This document shows positions 1 to 12,000 of a DNA stretch of 64,000 nucleotides, piece after piece. Below the pieces are notes generated by a model. The model worked only from the letters and a program-made list of their open reading frames with translations. It was not told the DNA's origin and searched no databases. Positions within the stretch are counted from its first letter, which is position 1. The number at the start of each line of letters is the position of its first letter. The position numbers and the translations under genes were made by a program. The stretch is from assembly GCF_018691265.1 (NCBI RefSeq), contig NW_024881322.1, positions 12,389,989 through 12,453,988 on the forward strand, written 5' to 3'. This DNA is from Tyto alba. Its lineage: Eukaryota; Chordata; Aves; Strigiformes; Tytonidae.

Positions 1-959
1 AGCATGACTGAGAAACAACTTATTTGATGAGATTCCCTTATCATCTGCTGTCAGGAATTTCGCAATGGCTAGTGTCAGTAGGTATCAGCAGGAAGCCACA
101 CAGAGCCTTTGCAGCTCAGTCTAACTGAATTTCTAGCCTGACTTGGGCTAGAAATGTAGTGGTCTCAACACCTGAAGCCAAAGTAATTTGCAAGACACCC
201 TGTAAGTAAGTGTTGCATCAGTACCTATGGTTAGGAGAACAGTATCTGGAATGGGGGGAAATTGGCTTATCTGTGATTTTTAATTTTTTTTTTCTTCCTG
301 AATGATAGTATTTTGAGATGCTGCTGTTGTTCAACACTTACTTTTGAATTTATGCCTTTGCATATCTGTGATTGAGTGTAAGATTTTTGGGGATGGAAGG
401 GCAAGTACCAGTAGCAATATATTAGTCTGCCAAGAAAGGACAGAGCCGTAAAGAAGGGATAATGGTAAGTGGGAAGGAAAAGATTAGGAGTCTGGCATTG
501 GAAACAACCTGCAACAAGAAGGAAAAAAACTAGATATCGAAGAACCAAGACTTTTTATGTGCTTAGCTGCATGATATGGTATGAGATAAACTGCATGTCA
601 TTTGATTGTTTTATGTCAAAAATGAAATTAATCTTGGCACCTCTAGAGCCTTCAATAGCTAATATTTCTTTTTAATTTGCCTTTTAAGAATTTTGAGGAA
701 CCGCATTTTCAAAGGTGAACTTTATGTGATAAAGGACATGCACATGATATACATTTAGGCCAACATGGGGTGTTTTTTTCAGAGTACTTTCTTAAATGTT
801 CTCCCATGCCCTTTTGCCTTTGTCAAGTCAATTCCTGCATTTACCTAAGTAAATGCTATTTGTGTGTAAAGTGGATTTAGTTGTGTGAGTTGTATGATTC
901 TTGTCAAATTGACTGATAATCGTGATTTCTTTTCTCATTTTGCTTCTCTCTTTGCTGAG
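1..959 (+). other. PDE1C: PDE1C intron (3' part)
   Basis: AT-rich non-coding sequence upstream of the first recognisable PDE1C exon. A pyrimidine-rich tract (T/C runs from about 926 to 955) leads into the splice acceptor at 958-959. I see no other exon here; the short open frames on either strand have no recognisable content. Confidence 0.7.
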
Positions 960-1263
960 GATGCAGAAGAAAAAGCTAAGAAAGAAGCAGAGGAAAACGC
1001 TCATCAGGGAACAGATGAAAAGAAAACAGATGAAAAGGATGAGAAGCCAGCTGAAGATGCCACAGCAGCAAAGACAGAGAACAGCAAAGAACCAAATCCT
1101 GGAGAAAACAAAACTGCAGATTCCAATAAGAATCATGTAAATGGGACTCGGCAAACTGGGGTGAACAAACTTGAAGCCTCTCAAGGGAAAAACGCACTTA
1201 GGACAGATAAGGGAACAGACTCTTATCACGCAGTGGGAGAAGAGAAACAGCATGTCCAGAATG
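960..1263 (+). CDS. PDE1C: PDE1C, C-terminal tail exon (partial gene)
   Basis: This exon encodes about 101 residues of the charged, low-complexity C-terminal tail of calcium/calmodulin-dependent phosphodiesterase 1C, which hydrolyses cAMP and cGMP in the cytosol. The tail begins with the Lys/Glu-rich stretch AEEKAKKEAEE and contains an NHVNGTR stretch; both have close counterparts (AEEKAKKEAEEKA, NQVNGTR) in mammalian PDE1C as I know it. The catalytic HD domain and calmodulin sites lie upstream of the window. The acceptor is taken as the AG at 958-959 after a pyrimidine tract. A CAG at 964-966 is an alternative that would drop about two residues and change the entry phase. The donor is ATG|GTGAGT at 1263/1264, and the exon ends after the first base of a codon (phase 1). 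Composition is strongly biased to E, K, D and N, as expected for a disordered tail. The family call is firm; the exact 5' boundary is less so. Confidence 0.9.
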
Positions 1264-4200
1264 GTGAGTCCTCTCCTTCCACTGAAATGTAAATCCAGCC
1301 CTAAAACCAGAATTTCACCTCAGTGATAGGGGAACCTGATGTCCTGAAGAAGGATGTCCTGAGCCCAGAGCCTCTTCCTGGTCACTGGCACACAGGAATC
1401 AGAAACTGTAAATTAACTCCCAAGTACTGTTCTTCTGTAGAAGATGGGGTTCATCATACCTGCTTTAGCATTTTTAGAAGAAAGGAAAAAATTACTTTTC
1501 TCATGGAAATGGAGCATCCTGTTATAATATGCAGGCTGAAAAGCTGAAACAAATATTCTCGGTTCAATGAACAGCTTCTTTGCTTGGGTAACTGACAGAG
1601 GAGATGCCAAAGTTAGCTTATAAACTATTTTTAAGGCCAATTCAAGGTATCTTTGAACTGAGTCTTAGATATAAATATGTTTTGGGACAGAGAATTTTTT
1701 CCCCTCTCTGTTTTTAAGAGTTATTTTATTTATGCTTCGTATGCTCAGTTTTTTTATTAGGGTAGTCATGAGCCTTTTTTTTAAATTTTTTTAATTTTTT
1801 TTTTTTGGCCAGAAATTTTATTCTAGTGTTTTAATTTGCTATAAAACTGAGTTAAAAGAAGAATCACATTTTGCACCCAAAAAAGGTGGAAAAATGTTTA
1901 AAAATAGCATTAAACATTAAAAAAATATTATCAGACCCATAAGAACATACCAGTTGTCTCTTGGCAATTTGACTGTCCTTCCCTCCCCAGCTCCTGCTCC
2001 TTGAAGCCATTATCAAAAAATGGCAATACCGTCACATGTGACTTGTCACAAATTTGGCTAGTGTCAGCCAGTTCAAAACAAGCACAAAACTCAGACTTGG
2101 AAGCATCCTCTTAGGGAAATCCTGAGTGAGCATACAGACTTTGAAAGTCCCAGGCTCAGGCAGTGAGTTTAGATGACAGCAGAGGCAGAAATTCTGTTTA
2201 AAACATTCCTGATATGATTCTCATGTACTTCACTTGGTTGCTGGCCTTTCCCAGTGGTCCCTTCATCTTTAGTTTTTCTCTTAGATTGGAAGGACTATGG
2301 GGATCAGAGCTGTCACGCTCTGTTATGTATGGGTTTTGTCTTCAGACAGTGTTACACAGGTGAACAGGAATGGGCCCCCAAAGGAGACAAAAAGGTTGGG
2401 GATATAAGAAATTCCAGTTATCCTGCATCAGACTTTTCTTCTGAAATCATTTGTTTTACATCCTTCTAACAATACAGGGGTTAAGCGTGCTCTAGTGATT
2501 TTGACAGTACCTTTTTCTGCAATGTTTCTCTGATGCAGGTGTCAAAAATAGTTTGAAAAGATTTATAATGATTTCTGAAAATTAGTGTCTTCCTCAGGAA
2601 AAGACATTCTGCTCCTTAATTTATGGGGAACGGCCTTTATGAGATACAATCACTGCAGGGCCTTTGGAGATTGATGAAATCTTAGCATTCATATTTCTGG
2701 GTTCACCACAGCTTCCTTTATGCCTGTATGTTAATATATCATTGTAAAGTATTTGCCTTATTATTTCTCTGACTTTGTAATCCCTTTCAAAATGATCATT
2801 ATGATCATCGTTCTGCTCTGCTGCTGGCATTTTGGCAGGGTAGATATTACAATACTCAAAAATCCTCTATTCATAATAAATTATATTCAGTGAAAGTTCA
2901 GAAATTGTGTTGTCAGGTGAGTTTAAAGTCTCTCTCAGTCACTCGCTGCCCATGTGCTTTCTCAGAGAGATCAAACTGTGTAATAACATATGTGTGGATG
3001 TTCATCATCTTTTCCTGCACACACTGAGGATCAAGCAACTTCTTTATGCAGTGGTCAAATAAAGCATTGTTAGCTCACCGTTGTCATCAGCTGAACAACG
3101 GTGGAGGAAATGCAGGAAGACTTTTGTGCTTTGTTAGATACATTTTAATTTAATTTCCTGAAGACAGGGCACTTCTTTTAGAGGCTACCTTCATCAAACA
3201 GACACCTCAACTCTACTTGGAGCTGCTCATACACCTCTGTTCAAGGAGCCCGTCAGTGGCAGTTTGATCAGCTGAGGAGTTTGCTGCTTGTCCTGTATCA
3301 TTTTGCTTTCATTTTTCTCTCACCCACACAGTAAGCTTAAAAGATTTGTCTCTGAATGAGAACTGAACAGGACATGTTTTTTTCCATCTTGTTAAATATT
3401 TTAAGATTTGAAAACCATTCCTTTTTTTATACTGTGATGAAGCTTAATTGGAGAGAGAGATCGATCCTCTGTCATCCAAGAATAACGAATATTCCAGTGG
3501 TTAGGGCACAATGGAGAAGAGGGAGACCTTGCTTCTCTACAGTTTCTCTTTTTTTGAGCTGTTCCAAAAATAAATATCCACTGGCAATTACTATTTTGAA
3601 GGCAGATCAGATCCTCTTTAACACATAATACCTATAATCTTGATCCAAAGGTTGGGAAATAGTTATAGTAATAAAAATAGTAATACAAATGGAAAAAGCA
3701 TCACTTTAATACAGCCCTGTAACATACCTCACATTTACAAAATCCTGAAGTGAGACTTACAGCTTTTTGTGTTGAGATGTGGGTCAAAAATTCACTGCTA
3801 CTCCTCCAGGAGGAAAGGACAAGCTGCCTGCTCCCACCTGGGCAGGCTGCTGTTGCTTCTCTGGATATCTGAAGGCAGGACACATTCTTTGCTGCTGTTT
3901 GGACACAGCAGCTGAAAGAGCCCTGTTCTGCTAGAGCTTTCCCTTGAAGTGATTTTTCATTCGATCTTGCATTTGGCATTGTCATTTAATGAAAGGGTGG
4001 TCTGGGGAGGTCTGATGTGCTCTGCTATATCACCAATAGAGGACAGAAAATGAGAATGACTCTGGTTAACCTTCCTGGCTTCATAAAATACACCCCAGCT
4101 CAAGTTGCCATTTTCATTCTGCATCAACAATTGCTCTGCCAAAAGCCTTGCTTTCCTGGTTTGCTACAGAGACTCTAAAGCCAGTGATCAGTGTTAGGAT

Positions 4201-4717
4201 GATTGTTTGTTCCCTGCTAGCATCATCAAAGGACCAACCCAAATGAACCTATGGATAAAGGAAACTGGTAAGAGAAAGTGAGACAAAATTATATAGGACT
4301 GTTTGGGATATCTGAGATGGTTCTTTAATGCAGGGCCTTACAAAGTCTTGCAGGGTCTTAGTCTTTTAAAAACATGAATGTTTCAGAGTCCTGATTTTGA
4401 AATGAAGGTTGTGCTCGATATTTAATGGCCTACATACAACTAGAGAGAGTATGAGTCTGCATGTGCACTTAAAAAGGTGTTATTAATTAGAATAAATTTA
4501 AATGTAGATTGTAAAACTTGATTTTCTGTAGGAGCTGGATAATTTTTGTCTGGTGCTTTATTCTCTCAAAATGTGTTAATCTAGTTCCTTGTGAATTCAG
4601 ACCTTTTGTCCTAAGGAACATCTCCTTTGGATGTTGCAATTTGATAGAGGGTACAGACATTAATAAACTGCAGTCTGCATTAAAATGCTTATAGTGTTTC
4701 TTATTGCTTCTTTCTAG
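1264..4717 (+). other. PDE1C: PDE1C intron
   Basis: A 3.45-kb intron between two PDE1C tail exons, with GTGAGT donor and TTTCTAG acceptor. It is AT-rich with T runs near 1770-1805. I see no exon or clear repeat in it. Read-through of the donor would add a Gly codon and eight more residues before a TAA at 1290-1292. Confidence 0.7.
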
Positions 4718-4792
4718 TTGAATTAAAGGAAGACAATAAGTCGGACAAAAAAGATCAGTCCAGTGTGAGAGATGAATCGAAGAAAACAGATG
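4718..4792 (+). CDS. PDE1C: PDE1C, penultimate tail exon
   Basis: A 75-nt exon, symmetric in phase 1, that continues the PDE1C tail. The split Val codon is followed by ELKEDNKSDKKDQSS and then a DESKKTD stretch. It parallels mammalian PDE1C, where the corresponding part reads KNKTDKKDHSN and then DSKKTD. The acceptor is TTTCTAG at 4711-4717 and the donor is ATG|GTAAGG at 4792/4793. Lengths and phases fit exactly with the flanking exons. The Lys/Asp/Ser-rich content suggests a disordered, phosphorylatable tail. The gene call is confident because of the shared KTDKKD/SKKTD signature and the matching phase. Confidence 0.9.
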
Positions 4793-7599
4793 GTAAGGAC
4801 AACATTTTATGACATTTTGTCACCCATTTTAATATGCAATCTATTGTTTCCTAAACATCTGCAGTTTATTCTAAAGCCAAAAAAATGTGTGGTAACCAGA
4901 AACAGACTTAACAGAAATAGTCATTAGACTTGAAAAAAGCCATTGAGCCATTCTGGGGGAAAATAATTCCTTTCACATAATGCCTAGCACCACTTAGTTG
5001 TTCTGTTGGTAAGGCTTATCCATCAATTTTTGTGCAGTGCCTGCAAGAAAAATCCTGGATTATTAGAGTTGCTTAATAGGAAGTGCGGATTTGTGAGGCT
5101 CTATCCTTCTAACTTTCTTTGGGTTGTGTTCTGCTCTGTTAGGATGGGCTGCATGGGAGAAGCAAAAAAGAACAGAGCTAAGAAAAAACCTGCACGAGGT
5201 GTCTCTGTTTTTCAGGATTGCATGTTACATGATGCCAATACAAACACAAAGCTTTCTTCAGTTAATTGTCTGAGGGGGAATTTGCCAAGCACTGTCAAAC
5301 TGCAGGTGTGGGAAGCAAGCAGGAGTGAGCACATCAGTGTAGAGGTCCTATTAAGGATGCTATAGAAGAGGGACATTTCTGAAACATTGCTGAACTGAAG
5401 CAATCTCAAGCCATAAGATGGTTTCTTGGGCATCTGGGAATAATTTCAAGTGAGTCTGAGCGTAGTGTAGATGTCCACAGATGTTTTAGTACCCTCAGCA
5501 AAGTGGAAAAACAGCTGTAAGGTCTGTGGTGTGTTTACTCTTTTACACCTCCTCAGCTGCGTACCACAGGGCTTTGAGATAGTATCTGAATCCACAGTAC
5601 TCCAAAAGCAATTGCTAAAGTATTAGGTAGCAAAATAAATGGAAACAAATGTTAGAGCTAGCACTTTCTTTTGTGTATGTCTCAGTGAAACACAGCTATT
5701 CCTAAATGTAAATAATACAGTACTTTGTTTTGGTGGTCAAGAAAGACAACCTCATTGTGAGTCATGCAGTTTAGAATGATACATGTTTTCTCTTATTGCT
5801 TTCTCTTAAGGAATTACTTAAAATTCCTATTCTTCTAGAAAAGTGATAAATAGGAAGAAAATGTAATAGCTCAACTAAAAATGTAGAAAAATCAATCTAG
5901 AAACATGTATTTATTTCAGACACTTAAATATGTACTTTTTTAAAACAAGCTCCTTAGCAACAACTGTTTAGGAAAATTCAATTATTTTGTTAAGAGGTCA
6001 TATTATTTACACATTTGAGCTAAGTGTCTGTCAGGAAAAGAGTCTTTAACAAGTACCATTGACAACTCTTTCTGTGGTCATGCAGAAATTAAACATAAAT
6101 ACTCAAATAATATGTGACTCTTGAGATGTTCATGAATATGTGCAGTGCTGTATGTAATTATCAAGGCCTCAGAAAAATGAATGGGCAGAATGGCCACTCT
6201 TCCTACTGCAGTGGGTGATAGCTGAGCAGTGGCTTTACTGGAAGTCTGCAGTCCTGGCAGGACCAGGTGGATGCAGAAACACTGGGGCTTCTTTAGGAGA
6301 ATGCAGGGGCATCAGCCCAGCCAAGAGAGTAGATCCAGGAATCCCTAACTTGGAGGACCAGGTTACATTTGAAGGCCTGTGCTCTCAAGGTCTTGGAAAG
6401 ATTAGGGGCACCTGTTTAGTTGGGAGGACCGAGAAGTGAAGGTTTCCTGCTGACTTGAAGACTAAGGGTGTAATTTGGTTCCTTGCAAGTTGCTAGTCTT
6501 TGTGTGGTGTTAGTTATTTACTGTCTATTTGTTCTCCTGTAAAAAAATGTTCTGCTCATCTCCTTAGGGAAAAGACCAATACCATGGGACCAGTTGATTA
6601 CAGTGAATAAGCAACTGTAACCATGCAAGGAGCATTTGTAGGCTGAATGTTTTTCATTTAGATGCTGTAGAGACAGATTATAGCTAATGACCTCATTGAT
6701 AGAAATCAGGAGAAAAATTGTGAATGATGCGCCTTAGAAAGGAAAGTGCTAGGATAAAACTTCTGTTTTGACAAATATTGCGCAACCTGCTCTGTCCATT
6801 ACTGACTCCAGAGCAAATCTCCTTACCAGCCATGTGAGGGATGTGGAGAAAGGAACATTATCCATGGCTAATACATAGCTTTTTGCAGAGTACTGAAATG
6901 CTTACCCAAACATACGCTTTCTCATGTGCCAGTACATGGTCTTTCACATGCTGGAAAAAAAGATTAAGCGGAAGAGTAGGAGTTAGAAAGATTGAGGTTA
7001 CAGCTATTGTGTGCTCACATGTAGTTTGCTGGTAGATGAAACTCAGCCTGGACTTTTATGCAGGGTCAAAGGCATTTGGTTTTCGCAGCCTCTGTTCAGT
7101 ATGTAGCTGGCGTGTATTTGTATTAAACAGGTGCCCGTTTGTGTAGATTTACTGTGAGGGCCTCAGCTTTCTCACCACCACCCATAAGCATCAGCGGGAG
7201 CCCTGCAGCCAGCTGAGCTCAGTCTGCTCCCCTGTGCTACTGCTCAGGCATCCTGCACCCAGAGAGGAAAGCTGCAGTGTGTACCTTCCATAAATCTTTG
7301 CAGGATCTGGAAGGAAGTTACTGTAGTATCTTGATATAGGAATACATACGTGCCAAAATGTTTCTAATGCATTTGTCCTTCTGCTACATGGGGAACCAAG
7401 TGACCAGGGACACACAGAGTAACTACCCCATGTGAACACAAAGGCATTGGAGCTGCATGTCTACACTGTAGTCACAGGTGTGAAAGGTACCTTCTGTGTC
7501 AGAGTTACCTTGAAGCTACCCAAAAATAGTTAAGTGGGCATGCCTCCAGAAACGGGGATCAAGCTCATTGAGACAGCGAGGAACTACATACGAATCTAG

Positions 7600-7861
7600 C
7601 CAGAGCTTCATACGCCCGAGTCTGTCAATGCCAGAGCTTCATATGACTGAGTCTATCCATGCCAGAGCTTCATACGCCCGAGTCTGTCAATGCCAGAGCT
7701 TCATATGACTGAGTCTGTCAATGCCAGAGCCTCATATGCCCAAGTCTGTCCATGCCAGAGCTTCATATGACTGAGTCTATCCATGCCAGAGCTTCATAGG
7801 CCTGAGTCTATCCATGCCAGAGCTTCGTATGACTGAGTCTATCCATACCAAAGCCAACTAT
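7600..7861. repeat. 31-bp minisatellite, eight copies
   Basis: Eight full copies start at 7600, 7631, 7662, 7693, 7724, 7755, 7786 and 7817, with a degraded ninth from 7848. Each unit begins with CCAGAGC or a near variant. Units fall into two subtypes, one with GCCCGAGTCTGTC and one with GACTGAGTCTATC, which partly alternate and give a 62-bp higher order. Since 31 is not divisible by three, the array is not a protein repeat. Confidence 0.95.
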
Positions 7862-8334
7862 GTTATAACTAGCTTGGGGATGTCTATGTAAGCTGCAGTC
7901 ATGCCTTAGATTTCAGTCTTAACTACTTCAAAATAATGTGCAAGTCTCTTGAACGTAGGCTAGTCTCCTTCTTATGTTAATCTAATCTTCATATTACTGA
8001 CTTTTTTTCTGTGGGAGATACTGCTTGTTACTCAGCACTGCCCTTCAGTTCCAAGAAAAGAGGTACGGGACTGCCATTTCCCACATAAAGACACAGCCCC
8101 ATCAGAGACATCATCAGAACAAGTAGTTCATCAAATATTTCCTCTGGGATAGAATACTATTAAACCATTTTGGAAAACCTGATTTTCCCATGTGAAATAG
8201 TTGCTTTTCAACACATTGAGTGGAAAATTGTAAGCAGTCACATGGAAATAACTTTTATTTACATTCACAAACTTTCTTTTTTGCAATTTTCTTTTGCTTA
8301 CAAAACTGACAACAAATGAGAAAATTATTATTTC

Positions 8335-8568
8335 CCATTTCAGACTAGATATAAGGAAGAAATTTTTTACAATGACGTTGGTGAAACACTGGAACAGGTT
8401 TGCCCAGAGAGGCTGTAAATGCCCCCTCCCTGGAAATATTAAAGGTCAGGCTGGACAGGGCTCTGAGCAACCTGATCTGGTTGAAGATGTCCCTGCTCAT
8501 TGAAGGGGGGTTGGACTAAATGACCTTAAAAGGACCCTTCCAACCCAAACTATTCTCTGTTTCTTTCG
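8335..8568 (+). mobile_element. CR1 LINE, 3' fragment
   Basis: Sense-oriented CR1 3' end. It carries the typical AAACACTGGAACAGG and CCCAGAGAGGCTG blocks, the TTGGACTAAATGACC block and the terminal CCTTCCAACCCAAACTATTCT. It is heavily 5'-truncated, as most avian CR1 copies are, and lies in the last PDE1C intron. Confidence 0.93.
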
Positions 8569-8977
8569 TTACCACTTTCACAGGTTATCTCTACCACCTT
8601 CTAATTTTTTTCCTACTGGGATAAGATTCTGCGATGTTAATACGAAGTTTTCAGTGCAACTCTTTGTTCCGGGGACCAAAATGCAGTTTGTTCATATATT
8701 CTTCCTCTCAGCTAGGAATTACCTACAATTAAAAGGTTCTCTTTTTTCTTGTGCTTGTCCTGGGAACGTATTATTCTAGTGGTATCATGCACGTTTGCAG
8801 GTAATAGCACAGAAATACAGAGGTTATTTTTATCTTGAACAGCTGGTAGGTACAGAGAAAGCCTAGTGTGCCCTGGGTATGTGTGATGAGCAATGCTCCC
8901 CCCTCGTGGTCAAATCGGAACCCTGCGTTTTGACAGTCATCGTTTCACTGATACATTCCTCATTGCAGTACAGCAGA

Positions 8978-9015
8978 ATAGAATAGAATATAGTTAATAT
9001 AATGTAATATAATAC
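8978..9015. repeat. Short (AGAAT/AATAT)n tract
   Basis: A run of GAATA units grading into TAATATAATG units. It may be a decayed CR1 tail or an independent microsatellite. Confidence 0.4.
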
Positions 9016-12000
9016 AGTATGTACCCTTTAAAATATACAGACTCTGTGCAGAGTTCATAACAGGCTTACTAGAAATTGAGATTTTATCTTGCTTTATTTT
9101 GATTTTGTTTAGCTATAGTGTTGCTTAACATTTGTTAAAAGCCTTTCCTATGCGTTCTATACATTGCCCATGCCAACATGTAAAGCAGCCTTTTGGTCTT
9201 AATTTTTCTTGACAATCATTCCTTGATCATCAAGTGTAAAATTCTCCGATTATTAAGGTAATATACAGAGGCTTCATTTCTTTTTTGTCCCAGTTGTTCC
9301 CAAAAGTCAAGTGCCAGAGTAGCTGGCACAGAATGTTTTTATCTGAGAATGCCTTTGGTATAGGAACATGATGGTGTGAAGGAGCCATGATGATGGCTCC
9401 ACAATTATCCCAGACAGAGCTGAATTAACAAGATTCTTCCCAACTTTATTTAAGGAGATTGCAGCTTTTTGCAAAGCTGTTCAATCATTTAAAAATTGTC
9501 CATTTCTGCAGTTTCCTGTAAATATGGTTTCCATGTGTGTCAATCTAGCCGAGACCACTACATAGAAATGAACGCTAAGTAGAATTCTGGCGAAACCATG
9601 ATCATGTAATCAGCATAATTCCAATGTTGTTTCAAAAGAAGTTACTTAAGTGTATAAATGAACAGCATTTGTCTATATCTTCTTGAGAGATGTAAAAAGG
9701 TAAATTTCAGGTCATATAAATAATGATGCCATTTCTGTTTCTATTCCAAAAGATAGTCTGATTTCTCCATTATTGTTGGAAGGGAAAAGCCCATTTCAGT
9801 TTGTAAGACAAACACATTGGATTCCACATTGTTGCCTAACAGTGCTGGTGATATTATATGTCAGAATCCAGCAGCAGTGGCAAATTGGAATTACAGTACT
9901 CTAAGACGTCTTCTAAAGACAATTTCCTTCATTTTCTTACTTCTTTTTATGGCTTGTTATTTGAATTACATTAGAGGTTATTGCTCCAAGTTAGAAATCA
10001 GAAAGCGTTGTACTGATACCTTTTGGAAAAGCTTCCTTGAAAGCATGAAGGCATTTTGCTATCGAAAAATACATATTTCACCATAATTTATCTCTGCTGA
10101 AGAATTTCTCCATAGTAGTACAATATAGGATAACTGGAGGGGGAAAAAGCCTCTGTGTTTTTTAAAATCCTTTTTGTGGTCTTTTGAAAAAAACTTAGTG
10201 TCTAATTTAGCAAGCGGTACCTGAGGCAAGCTAGAATTTGCATATAGGGATGTACTCTGAAGAAGGTTTTATGCAGTTTTAATATCAAATAGAAGATGAA
10301 CATGATGTGATGTGATCTGTGAAGCTAAATGCAAAATACATTGTTAGCATCCTGGCCTCAGGAACATTGCATCACCATGGCATGCGTGCTCAATGAGGAT
10401 ATATGGAACATGTAGAAAGGTACCTTGTATAATTATGCAGATGATTTTGCAACTCGCCAGTTTTGTGTGTGTGTAAATCTTATGGAAAGCACCTGGTTTT
10501 CCTCTGAGACTTTCATGTACCTTTTTTTTTGCCTGCTTTCCATCATTCAGGCCATGTCAGGTAGTTAGAAAGTCCTTAGGATGCTTGATTGCTTTTGCTT
10601 CTACTTTACATGAAGTCACAGATATATGTGAGAAGTTTAAAATTTGGGAATGGCATTTGGCTAGATTTTGGATTTAAGTGAATATTTGGAATATTCATTC
10701 CAGATGCATGGTGAAAAAAAAAAATCACTGTATGTACTTAAGTAGGTTTTTTGAATAATTAACTTTATGAGGAGCATTTTTTCAGGTTATCTTTAGTCCT
10801 TTAAACATAGTTCTGCTCAAAGATACCATATGGCTGCATTGCTCCTCAGGGGTAACGTCCATGGTCCTAGGGTCATGGAGGAATGTGTAACTTACGCAGT
10901 ACCTTGTGGAAATTCCTCCTTGATTTTGTACCATCAACCACTTTATTGCACCAGTTGGGGAGTGGAACTGTGACCTTACTTCTGTTACAGTCCTTCTTAC
11001 CCATTTAGGATAATTTGCCTATGCAATGATATATAGAAATTCTCTGCTTCAGCAAGAGGAGAGTCCTCCTTGCTCCCCAGCTCCATGAATTTATGCTCAA
11101 TCCAGTAACAACCAGGCTTCTTTTTCCCCATGCAAGACTTAGACCTGAAAGAAAAACAAGATCATATCTGAAGGCAGTCAGTGAAGGGGAGGAAGAATAT
11201 GAAATGGCTTCTCAAAAGAGGTCGGTGACCTTTAGCTTCCATTGTACCCCTTCCCCCTGGAACAACTAGCTTCCAGTTTGAGCATACCAGCTGTAGGTAT
11301 CTTACCAGATAGGGACTCTGACAAGGTAGTTTAAGTAGAAGCGTTATGAAGGAAGAAATTCAAGTCAATGGTATGGGAATCCAAACGTAAAGGTCACACT
11401 CTACAACGTGCCAGCTGGGTGCTTGGTAGGTACCTTCACACCCATTGCTTTGTGTGCTGGACCTGCTGCCTGTTGTCTCCCTGGGGGCAGAGGCACAGGG
11501 ACATCAGCCCCCTCAGGCTGCTCAGTCAGCAGTTCTTTACCGTTCAGTCCACAGAAGCTGGACAAAGAGAAGAGAGAGGCAATTTACAGGTTAGTTTTCT
11601 GAAATTCATAGCCTAATAATAATCTTTACTACTTATTATCATTAATCAGTCCATTGCTAGAGAATTAATTCTTTTCTCTGCCTCTAAACCACTGCTTTGC
11701 TATTCTTAATGTCAACACCTGGGACTTGGAGGCAATAATAAATGTAGGAGAAGAAAACTAGGAAGTGATATTTGAATCAGGCTAAACTATTTGGGAATTT
11801 AAGTCTAATTCAAAACAAGTAATTGTCAAAAACTGAAGAGACACTGAAAAAGTCCAAATGAGAATTTTTCCTTTGAAGTGATGATTCACATGTTTAGCCA
11901 GCTTTAAGTAAATGGCAAAAATAAAAGTTTTGAGTTAGAAGAAAAGCGCAGTTTGATCTTTCACTTCCTCTCTACCCAGTCTCCCACCAAAACCCCCCCC

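Noticed and set aside
828..1253. 141-codon minus-strand frame
   Set aside because: Antisense shadow of the PDE1C exon at 960-1263.
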